Of a stretch of 64,000 nucleotides of DNA, positions 25,995 to 33,110 are shown one piece after another. Each line of letters opens with the position of its first letter. The stretch's first letter is position 1. Where the stretch lies: the NCBI GenBank assembly GCA_044230315.1, contig JBGARJ010000001.1, positions 62,001 to 126,000 on the forward strand. The letters run 5' to 3'. The notes beneath the pieces are model-generated. The model was not told where the DNA came from, ran no database searches, and was given only the letters and a program-made list of their open reading frames with translations. Source of the stretch: M3007 sp044230315. Lineage in GTDB: Bacteria > Bacteroidota > Bacteroidia > Chitinophagales > Saprospiraceae. The translations under genes were made by a program, and so were the position numbers.

Positions 25995-26057
25995 GAATAG
26001 GGACCAACAACCGGTATTTTTCGTGGACGACGGTCATTTTTCAGGTTGTTTCGAGGC

Positions 26058-26411
26058 GGAAAAAATTTTTTTTCAAAAAAATTAAGCGGAAAAAAATACT
26101 TTTTTTTCAACAAATCGATCAATTGGAATGTCAATTATCCGACAGTTTTAATTTTAAATAATTGATATTCAGTAATCTAAAAAATCTGATAAGTGAAATT
26201 GGATTTGTTTTTGAAAAAATTTCCGTTCAACAAACGCTTTTTTTTGTCCTTTGGCACCGTGACAATGTCCTGCACTTTTGTATCGTTAATGAAAGGCAAC
26301 GGCGGAGAAAAGATTAGAAGCGGTAAAAACCATTAACCACAGATTTCGAGACTTTTCATGAGATTATACGGGAAACCGCCGCGGCACAAACGAGTGCCGC
26401 GGTTTTTTTTT
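26058..26411 (+). repeat. Direct-repeat unit 1 (~350 bp) containing sRNA A
   Basis: This A/T-rich block opens with runs of A and T and the string GCGGAAAAAAATACTT. It recurs about 650 bases downstream (26708-27061) with similar opening, the same promoter region, and a nearly identical 3' half from ~26228. The middle ~100 bases are diverged. It looks like a duplicated transcription unit rather than an insertion sequence, because no transposase or terminal repeats are seen. Confidence 0.7.
26287..26411 (+). ncRNA. Small RNA unit A of a four-member family
   Basis: A promoter (-33 TTTG at 26250-26253, 19-base spacer, -7 CACTTTTG at 26273-26280) predicts a start near 26287. A 5' stem pairs GTTAATG (26285-26291) with CATTAAC (26331-26337) around a purine-rich loop. 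An invariant segment ACTTTTCATGAGATTAT (26351-26367) follows. The unit ends in a 9-bp GC stem (26379-26387 with 26394-26402, loop AAACGA) and nine T, an intrinsic terminator. No reading frame is conserved between copies. The stem begins right at the predicted start, so the true 5' end may be a few bases earlier. Confidence 0.72.
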
Positions 26412-26707
26412 GCCCCTATCCAATGTGGCTCCCGGTTACTCCAAAGTTGATATATTTTCCTTTATGCGCTCAGAGAGGACCATCCTACGAATGGTTGGCC
26501 AATATGGAGAGAATCTGGAGCCTATCGGAGTAAGCAATTGGGCAACAATACCGACCCCATACACAGGGCGGCGGGCACATCCTGCATCCGGGCGGCGCCG
26601 GCTTTGTCCCAATCGATGCGCTTGACGACCCGCCACACCAGCTGCTTCCGGCTTCTTTTATTGCCATCCTTTCTGACGGCCCTCAAAAAAGCCTATTAAC
26701 TCCCCGT
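26412..26707. other. Spacer between sRNA units A and B, no gene recognised
   Basis: This ~296-base stretch has higher GC than its flanks. Short open frames exist on both strands, but none has a recognisable domain, start context or conservation with the sister unit. It could be a decayed gene fragment trapped between the two duplicated units. Confidence 0.4.
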
Positions 26708-27061
26708 TTAAATTTTTTTTTGAAAAAAAATGCGCTGGAAAAAATACTTTTTTATCAACAAAAGTTGCATTTTCAATACAAAAACCTTCAAGGCTTTGTT
26801 TTTGTAATATACTGTTTATTAGTATTTTATAAAACCAATACCTGTTTTTTAGCCTGCTATTACTCGATATTTACACTCAACAAACACTTTTTTTTGTCCT
26901 TTGGCCATGTGATGATGTCCTGCACTTTTGTATCGTCAATGAGAGACAACGGGGCGGAAACGAAAAGAAGCGGTAAAACATTGACCACCTGTTTCGAGAC
27001 TTTTCATGAGATTATATACGGGAAACCGCCGCGGCACAAACGAGTGCCGCGGTTTTTTTTT
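26708..27061 (+). repeat. Direct-repeat unit 2 (~350 bp) containing sRNA B
   Basis: Sister of 26058-26411 at an offset of about 650 bases. The opening poly-A/T region, the AATACTTTTTT stretch and everything from ~26878 to the terminator match closely. The terminator and its T run are identical, which suggests recent duplication or gene conversion. Confidence 0.7.
26937..27061 (+). ncRNA. Small RNA unit B of a four-member family
   Basis: Same architecture as unit A: -33 TTTG (26900-26903), 19-base spacer, -7 CACTTTTG (26923-26930). The 5' stem is GTCAATG (26935-26941) with CATTGAC (26979-26985); relative to unit A a U-A pair has become C-G on both sides, a compensatory change. The 17-nt invariant segment lies at 26999-27015. 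The terminator stem is 27029-27037 with 27044-27052, loop AAACGA, then nine T. Confidence 0.72.
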
Positions 27062-27320
27062 GCCCCTAGGTTTCCATGCCGGTTTGGGTAATTCAGAAAC
27101 AGGACGACGCAAAACGCCTGGTTTTGCGGACATTTTTAGGTCTTTGATCAAAATTTTTAGCCGCTTGAAAAGTAAAATTTTGCTATAATTTTTAGGTCAT
27201 AAAATCTTTATAAACAGTAAATTAAGTAGGAATTACAGGGGGGTGCTTTTTAAAAAGCAATAAACTGACTTGTAAAAATTGTCCTTTTTTTTAAAAAAAT
27301 GTTCCACATCTTTGTACTGT

Positions 27321-27449
27321 CAATGCGCGAAAAGAGTGGCAAAAGTAAGGACGGAAGCCATTGACCCTTGTTTTGAACTTTTCATGAGATTATTATAGAC
27401 TTGGGACGTGGGCCGCGGTGCGAAAGAGCACTGCGGCCACGTTTCTTTT
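27321..27449 (+). ncRNA. Small RNA unit C of a four-member family
   Basis: The -7 box is CATCTTTG (27307-27314); the -33 region is T-rich without a clean TTTG. The 5' stem is GTCAATG (27319-27325) with CATTGAC (27359-27365), and the invariant 17-nt segment is at 27377-27393. The terminator stem differs in sequence from A and B but pairs fully apart from one bulged G and one G-U pair (27406-27421 with 27428-27442, loop GAAAGA), followed by a T-rich run. C is closer to D than to A or B. Confidence 0.7.
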
Positions 27450-27630
27450 ATCATTCCCGCAACGGAAAAACCGATGAGGCGTCCATTTTGGTTAAAATTT
27501 ATACAATACAAACGACTTTAAATCAATAATTTAGTAAAATTAGCATCCAAAAAATACGCGAAAAAGCAAAGTGATTTAGCAGCGCTTATGTCCTTTCCTA
27601 GCCGGTTGAGCGCCTGCATCTTTGTACTGT

Positions 27631-27761
27631 CAATGCGAGAAACGGGGAGAAAAAAGAAAAGCGGAAGTCATTGACCACCAGTTTCGAACTTTTCATGAGA
27701 TTATTATAGACTTGGCCGGTGGGCCGTGGTGCAAAAGAGCGCTGCGGCCCATCGGTGTTTT
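27631..27761 (+). ncRNA. Small RNA unit D of a four-member family
   Basis: The promoter has -7 CATCTTTG (27617-27624) with TTTC at the -33 distance (27594-27597). The 5' stem is GTCAATG (27629-27635) with CATTGAC (27669-27675), and the invariant 17-nt segment is at 27688-27704. The terminator stem is 17 bp with four G-U pairs (27716-27732 with 27739-27755, loop AAAAGA) and a short T run. Pairing is kept despite sequence change relative to C, which points to selection on RNA structure. Confidence 0.7.
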
Positions 27762-28300
27762 AGGCCCTATAGCAAATCAGCAGATGCCGTCTCAAAAATG
27801 CCTGTCGGGCTGAATTGGCGCTTTAAAGGTGAATACTTCGTTATTTTTTTCGCCGTAGGGCGCCGCTACGACTCAAATAATTGCCTTGGTCCTCCTTCCA
27901 CCGCCAACGCCATTTTTGAGCTCCAGACCAATTTATTATTTGAAACGATCTGCCGGTCCGTTGTATGGTTTTCAGGTTTTAATGGAGTATCCCATCTTTT
28001 GTCCGGCATTGTTACTTTTCTTTTGCTCGCCCAAAAGAAAAGTAACCAAAAGAAAAAGGCTGTCCTCCCGGCAGTGCCAACGACCTGCGGGGATTGCGCT
28101 GTTTTTGACGGGGCATTGTGGTATTTTGTGGGACATTGGGTTTCAAGTTCCCTGTCAAAAAAGGCGCTCCGCCTGACGGCGGACCATCCCCTTCGGTCGG
28201 GCATACCTCGCGGACGGCAGAAGGCGCTCTAATTCGGGAAGGTTACGTAGTTGCAAATACTAAATAGTTACACATTGCGTGTTTTTTATTCGATCGCTGC
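27762..28300. repeat. Non-coding stretch with a 15-bp perfect palindrome, probable dispersed repeat
   Basis: The arms 28011-28025 and 28032-28046 (GTTACTTTTCTTTTG and its complement) flank a six-base loop. The flanking text, including GGCGGA/TCCGCC hairpins near 28167, resembles short dispersed repeats often seen between genes in this phylum. Short frames on both strands have no recognisable product. The palindrome could also end transcripts from either side, since recQ converges here. Confidence 0.5.
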
Positions 28301-30454
28301 TCAGGCTTTGCGTTGCCACTTTTTTCGTTTGGCGTCTGCGATCGCAAAGCGAATGGCTTCATACGTGAAGCGCTGGTTGAAATGCTCGTAAATGTCTTTC
28401 AACTGGTAGGGCTCCTCAAAAAGCGGTAAGGCGCCTTGCACAATGTCAAGGGTTTCGGGGGTGGCCCACCGGCTAATGTCAATGAGTTCGCCGCGCTCGT
28501 ACATGATGGCCAGGTGGCTGATCACCGTGACCGGACTGATTTCGCGCAGACGCGCTATTTCGTCCAGTGGCTTGCCGGCCTTATACAGATCCCAGGTGAG
28601 CAGGTAGGTACTGCCGGGTACATTTTGTCCGTCGCCGGTTTTCTCGCGGACGAAGCGGCGGATGGCGTCGATGAAAGCATCGCCGTAGAGTTGCAGTTTC
28701 CGCTCGCCAACGCCGCTGACGTACAACAGGTCCGAATCGGTCATCGGCCGCTTTTGGGCCATCTCTTCCAGGGTGGCGTCGCTGAAGATCAGGTAGGGCG
28801 GTATACCTTGTTGCTGACCGATTTTGCGGCGCAGGGCAACCAGTCGCTCAAACAATTCATCGCGCAGCGCCTGGGTGCGGTTGGGGCCGCGTGCCGCTGC
28901 TGCTTTTTCGGCGGCTTTCTCCTCGGGTTTGGGTGGCAGCGCCAATTTTACCCGCTGGTTTTCGAATAAAATGGCCCGGCCCGCCGGCGTCACTTTCAGG
29001 CTGTTTTTGTCATCGTAGGCTATTTCGAGGAGGCCCAGGTGCAACATTTGCGACAGGATAAACTGCCATTCTTCGAAACTGTACTCCCGTCCGGCGCCGT
29101 AGGTTTTTATGTTGTTGTAACCCAGTTCGAAGATTTCACGGCGCTGACTTCCCCGCAACACGTCTACCAACATGTTCATGCCCACTTTTTCTTCCACGCG
29201 AAGAAGGGCCGACAGGGCTTTTTGTGCGGCCAGTGTCCCGTCGAACTGTTGGGGCGGGTTTTTGCATACATCACAGTTGCCGCAGTTTCGGTCGTACGCT
29301 TCGCCAAAATAATGCAACACCGTTTTGCGGCGACACACCGGCGCTTCGGCAAATTGGTACATGCGGCCAAGTTTGGTAATCTTCAGTTCTTTTTGCTCGG
29401 GCGAGGCGTCTCCTTCTTCAAACATCTGCCGGTAGGTCATCACATCCTGGTAACTGAAGAATAGCAGCGCCTCGGCCGGCAGCCCGTCGCGCCCCGAGCG
29501 GCCGATCTCCTGGTAATACCCCTCCAGGTTGCGGGGCAGGTTGTAGTGAATGATGAACCGCACGTTGCTTTTATCGATGCCCATTCCAAAGGCAATGGTG
29601 GCGCAAATGACGGGTACCCGGTCGTTGATAAAGTCCTCCTGCACTTTATTGCGCTCCTGCGGGCTCATATCGGCGTGGTAGTACGCGGTTTTGAAGCCCC
29701 GGGCGTTGAGTTTTTCCGAGAGATCGGCGCAGGTTTTACGGGCCAGGCAATAGATTATGCCCGATTGATTGGGGTGTTTTTTCAGAAAATCGGCGATCTG
29801 TTCAAAGCGCTTTTGCCCGGGCCGCACCGTTAAGGCAATATTGGGCCGGTCGAAAGAAGCTATAAAAGTGGCCGGGTCGTGCAGTTGTAATTGCTCGGCG
29901 ATATCCTTCCGGGTGAGTTTGTCGGCGGTGGCCGTGAGCGCCAGTACCGGAATATCGGGGAACTGTGCCTTTAAAAATTTCAATTGCGTGTACTCCGGCC
30001 GGAAATCGTGGCCCCAAGCGGAAATACAATGCGCCTCGTCTACTGCAAAAAGGCTGATTTTCAGGCGATTGAGCAAGGGCTGGAACCCCTGCGACACCAG
30101 TTTTTCAGGACTGACATACAGGAGTTTTATGTTTCCGGCAAGCAGTTCGTCCTCCAGGTCGCGCGTTTGGGCGGGGCTGAGCATGCTGTTGAGGAAGGCT
30201 GCGGTGGCGCCGTTGGCCCGCAAGCCCTCCACCTGGTCTTTCATCAGCGCGATAAGCGGGCTGATGATCACGGCCGTGCCATCCAGTGTAAGCGCGGGCA
30301 CCTGGTAACAAATGCTTTTGCCGCCGCCGGTAGGCATGAGCACCAATACGTCGCGGCGGTCGTATACGGCCTGAATTATGTCGGCCTGCAACGGCCGGAA
30401 AGCATCGTAGCCAAACACTTTTTTGAGCGCTTCCTGCGCGTGAGCGAGTGTCAT
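28301..30454 (-). CDS. recQ: ATP-dependent DNA helicase RecQ
   Basis: This 717-residue 3'-5' helicase acts in recombination and replication restart. Walker A is MPTGGGKS (around residue 45), with the DEAH box in FAVDEAHCISAWGHDFRPEY and motif VI in QEIGRSGRDG. The RecQ zinc site is seen as four Cys in CRRKTVLHYFGEAYDRNCGNCDVC, followed by the winged helix. An HRDC domain lies around residues 525-610 (QALRDELFERLVALRRKIGQQQ). The C-terminal ~100 residues add a helix-turn-helix domain (LDEIARLREISPVTVISHLAIMYERGE), common in Bacteroidota RecQ. Transcription runs toward the small-RNA array. Confidence 0.95.
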   Translation of the reverse strand: MTLAHAQEALKKVFGYDAFRPLQADIIQAVYDRRDVLVLMPTGGGKSICYQVPALTLDGTAVIISPLIALMKDQVEGLRANGATAAFLNSMLSPAQTRDLEDELLAGNIKLLYVSPEKLVSQGFQPLLNRLKISLFAVDEAHCISAWGHDFRPEYTQLKFLKAQFPDIPVLALTATADKLTRKDIAEQLQLHDPATFIASFDRPNIALTVRPGQKRFEQIADFLKKHPNQSGIIYCLARKTCADLSEKLNARGFKTAYYHADMSPQERNKVQEDFINDRVPVICATIAFGMGIDKSNVRFIIHYNLPRNLEGYYQEIGRSGRDGLPAEALLFFSYQDVMTYRQMFEEGDASPEQKELKITKLGRMYQFAEAPVCRRKTVLHYFGEAYDRNCGNCDVCKNPPQQFDGTLAAQKALSALLRVEEKVGMNMLVDVLRGSQRREIFELGYNNIKTYGAGREYSFEEWQFILSQMLHLGLLEIAYDDKNSLKVTPAGRAILFENQRVKLALPPKPEEKAAEKAAAARGPNRTQALRDELFERLVALRRKIGQQQGIPPYLIFSDATLEEMAQKRPMTDSDLLYVSGVGERKLQLYGDAFIDAIRRFVREKTGDGQNVPGSTYLLTWDLYKAGKPLDEIARLREISPVTVISHLAIMYERGELIDISRWATPETLDIVQGALPLFEEPYQLKDIYEHFNQRFTYEAIRFAIADAKRKKWQRKA

Positions 30455-30551
30455 GTTTTTAGGTCGTTAAAAATTTGACATCCGGAGTCTGGCTTCTCTG
30501 CTGGGGCGAAATTAAAACAAAAAAATGTTTTATTATAAAAACAATTTGTGT

Positions 30552-30559
30552 TATATTTG
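30552..30559 (+). promoter_or_regulatory. -7 promoter box (TATATTTG)
   Basis: Exact TAnnTTTG match in the divergent interval between recQ and the glucosaminidase-like gene. The predicted start is near 30566, giving an ~80-base leader before the ATG at 30648. Surrounding DNA is very A/T-rich. Confidence 0.6.
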
Positions 30560-30647
30560 CTCGACCTAAACAAAGGCAGGGCAAATCACCACCGAACTGA
30601 AAATACTTTTTTGCACATAAGTTGTTGAAAAACAAAAGCAACCCGCC

Positions 30648-31304
30648 ATGATTTGGGATTTTTTCAAAAAACGCTGGTTCTCCGTTGCACTGGTCTTGAT
30701 CGTGCTTCTGGCTATTTTCCGGAACAATCTACGCATTGCCACCAACAAAACGCCGCTGCCTGTTGCCAAAGAGCAGCCGGAAAAATATACCAACGACGCA
30801 GTAGCCGCACGCAGCGCATCCATGTTGCAACTCGGCACGGAAAGCGCCGGCACAGCGGTTCATTTGCCCGAAACGGACGACGCTACTTCGATGGCTTTTT
30901 TGAAACGCTTTGCCCAGGTGGCGGTGGCCGAGCAAAAAAAGTTTGGCATTCCGGCTTCCGTTATTCTGGCCACTGCCTGTGTGAACAGCTTTGCCGGAAA
31001 ACGCGAATGCGCCGCGGCAGCCAACAATTTCCAGGCCCTGCACTGTTCGGCGGAATGGGGTGGACCGGTGGCTTCGGTTTCCGGTACTTGTTTCCGCCAG
31101 TACAATACGGCATGGGAAAGCATCCGCGATTTCAACCAATACATCAGCCAGCGCAACTGGTTTGCCGCGGTTCGAAGGTCTGCCGGATCGGATTGGCGGC
31201 CGTGGCTGCGGGCATTTGCCGAACACCACGTTTCGGATGTGGATCAATTTGAAGTGGAAGCCGGCAAGGTGATCGATCGGTTTCGGTTGGCGGAGTTGGA
31301 TTGA
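30648..31304 (+). CDS. Membrane-anchored glucosaminidase-domain protein lacking the usual catalytic Glu
   Basis: This 218-residue protein has one N-terminal membrane helix (residues ~11-25) and a C-terminal glucosaminidase/FlgJ-like domain: GIPASVILATACVNSFAG, AAAANNFQALHC, CFRQYNTAWESIRDFNQYI. In the family the first motif normally reads ILAQ-x-x-LES-x-x-G, with Glu as catalytic acid; here that position is Asn113. The fold is otherwise complete, including the later conserved NNFQ segment. It may bind peptidoglycan without cutting it, or use another residue. Confidence 0.7.
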   Translation: MIWDFFKKRWFSVALVLIVLLAIFRNNLRIATNKTPLPVAKEQPEKYTNDAVAARSASMLQLGTESAGTAVHLPETDDATSMAFLKRFAQVAVAEQKKFGIPASVILATACVNSFAGKRECAAAANNFQALHCSAEWGGPVASVSGTCFRQYNTAWESIRDFNQYISQRNWFAAVRRSAGSDWRPWLRAFAEHHVSDVDQFEVEAGKVIDRFRLAELD

Positions 31305-31376
31305 AGCCAGCCGGACACCATTGCATGCCAGCAGCCCTGCTTGGCCCGGATGCGTTTGTGGGTTGCATCGGACTTT

Positions 31377-32351
31377 CTACTCTTTCTTGACTTCTTCCCG
31401 CAGGTCCAGCAAGCGCCATTGACCGCGTTGCAGGGCCGGTTTTTCCTGTTGAAGCAGGCGTAAAAAATCGTCGATCCCAACGGGTTCATTTCCGTTAGCA
31501 TGGATCAGTACGATGCTGCCGGCCGTTTGCGGGTGTTGGCCCTTGGCCAGCCAAGCGTCGCTTCCGATTGGGATCAGGCCCCAATCGAGGATTTGGTCGG
31601 TTATCGCCTTATCGCTTACCAGGCCGGGGAACCGGAAAAAGCAGGACGGCAGCAGGCCGTTTTCGAGCATAAGTTCTTCGTTGCCCAGGATTTCGGTTGA
31701 CAGGTCGGTGCCGTGTTCCAGCAAAAAATTTTTGTCGAGCGGCAGGTCCTTTTCCCAATGATGGTGTAGGGTATGGTTTGTCCAGGTGATGCGCAGGTCG
31801 CCCCTGGTTACGGCAGAAGTAAGCCATTCCAGATCGGCTTTATGCGTTTGTATCCATAATCCGCTGACCGACAAGGTAATGGGCACGGGCCGTTCGTTGG
31901 AGGCCGCTGCCTGTGCCAAAGCAGTGAATATCCGCCGGTCGAGGGGTAGGTGCGACGGGCACAGGTCGGCCGTTAGGGTAATCCCCGGTTCCGGATCGTT
32001 GGTGCGGGTCAGGCCGGCATCCTGTTGCGGCGCGTCGTTGCGCCGGGCTGCATCGAGCGCCTTCACGTAGGGTTTGGCGTTCCAGATTTGGTGCAGTGCA
32101 TTCCAGTCGGTGGGGGTTGCGCGGAAATTTTTAGCCGCCCTGACGCTGGTGGTTACGGAATCCGGATCCAGCAGCAGGTACATTTCCTCCGTATCCCGTA
32201 CAAAACTGCGAAGGGCCAATAAAGTGGAGCCATCCCCGCCGTTCGGCTGTGCCAAGAGTAACACGGCCCGGTAATGCAATATATTCTGGCCGTTCAATAC
32301 CGATATACTGCCCGGGGCGAGCAGGAGAATAATCAACAGGTTTTTCCACAT
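31377..32351 (-). CDS. Exported polysaccharide-deacetylase-like protein
   Basis: This 324-residue protein has a signal peptide (LLIILLLAPGSISVLNG). The C-terminal half follows the CE4/NodB order: ITLTADLCPSHLPLDRRIF in the place of the first Asp motif, NHTLHHHW with the metal-binding H-x-x-x-H type spacing, FFRFPGLVSD, and SIVLIHANGN as the last motif. The first motif lacks the usual TFDDG wording, so the metal site may be altered. The substrate is unknown. It stands alone, convergent with the glucosaminidase-like gene. Confidence 0.65.
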   Translation of the reverse strand: MWKNLLIILLLAPGSISVLNGQNILHYRAVLLLAQPNGGDGSTLLALRSFVRDTEEMYLLLDPDSVTTSVRAAKNFRATPTDWNALHQIWNAKPYVKALDAARRNDAPQQDAGLTRTNDPEPGITLTADLCPSHLPLDRRIFTALAQAAASNERPVPITLSVSGLWIQTHKADLEWLTSAVTRGDLRITWTNHTLHHHWEKDLPLDKNFLLEHGTDLSTEILGNEELMLENGLLPSCFFRFPGLVSDKAITDQILDWGLIPIGSDAWLAKGQHPQTAGSIVLIHANGNEPVGIDDFLRLLQQEKPALQRGQWRLLDLREEVKKE

Positions 32352-32426
32352 ACCCTGCTTTTTGTAACCAATAAACGGTTTCGGACAGGTTTGAAAAATA
32401 CCGCAAACCTGTCCGAAACCCGGTAA

Positions 32427-32837
32427 TCAATCCTTTTCTTCCGAAAGCAGTTTGCCGTTGGCATCGAACACCATGTCCTGGCGCCGAACCTCGGCTTCAT
32501 AAACGGTGCTGCCATCGGCCCGGACAATTTTGGCTGCCTCCTTTACCTTTTTGCCTTTCAGCGCGGCCTGCACCGGCGCGGGCAGGTCGGATACGTTGAT
32601 TTCGGTCTCTGTTTCGAGCCACTGACCGGTGGCGCTAAAATTGGCCGACATCTCGGCGTTGCCCCGGTCGAACTCGGCCTCCCATTCGCCGTTTTTTTCG
32701 TGGCCCCATTTAGGCGCCTTCACGTCGGGGAATTTCTGGTGAAAGGCCGTTGCAACGGCTTGAGGCGGCGTTTTTTGTGCAAAGGCCAGCAGACCCGTGC
32801 CGAAAATAAATGCGAGAAAGAACAATCCTTTTTTCAT
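32427..32837 (-). CDS. Exported PepSY-like small protein
   Basis: This 136-residue protein has a signal peptide (MKKGLFFLAFIFGTGLLAFAQ). Two PepSY-like repeats are visible: AFHQKFPDVKAPKWGHEKNGEWEAEF and ALKGKKVKEAAKIVRADGSTVYEAEV. This matches the DUF2874/PepSY-like family, periplasmic and abundant in Bacteroidota, of unproven function. The start at 32837 is set by the signal peptide and by a -7 box 31 bases upstream. Confidence 0.78.
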   Translation of the reverse strand: MKKGLFFLAFIFGTGLLAFAQKTPPQAVATAFHQKFPDVKAPKWGHEKNGEWEAEFDRGNAEMSANFSATGQWLETETEINVSDLPAPVQAALKGKKVKEAAKIVRADGSTVYEAEVRRQDMVFDANGKLLSEEKD

Positions 32838-32868
32838 GATTGGAACGTTGTCAGGTTGAAGATCACTA

Positions 32869-32876
32869 CAAAGGTA
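32869..32876 (-). promoter_or_regulatory. -7 promoter box (TACCTTTG)
   Basis: On the minus strand this is an exact TAnnTTTG box for the PepSY-like gene. The predicted start is near 32862, after the longer in-frame start at 32885, which is therefore excluded. Confidence 0.6.
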
Positions 32877-33110
32877 GCGCGCCATTTGGGAGACATTTTA
32901 GAGAAGGGCGCTTTGTACTACAGGTATTGTAATGGTTTGGGCATCCACTTGAAAATGTGTACAGGTTTTGCATTAAGTCGCTCTTCTTGCTCCAACAGAA
33001 AAGCTACAAATTTTGCACCGCTCCGAGGCGATTTTGAATACAGAAGTTCATTCTTAACCAAAACGCAGCACAATTTATGTCAATTTGGGCCGGGCATTGG
33101 TGCGAACAAG

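Noticed and set aside
26720..27091. A 123-codon open frame across small-RNA unit B
   Set aside because: The frame crosses the promoter and terminator hairpin, and small insertions and deletions between units A and B change the frame, so no peptide is conserved.
26250..27761. The four repeated units as a CRISPR array or tracrRNA cluster
   Set aside because: Units are 310-650 bases apart, each has its own promoter and terminator, there are no short regular repeats with spacers, and no cas genes are in the window.
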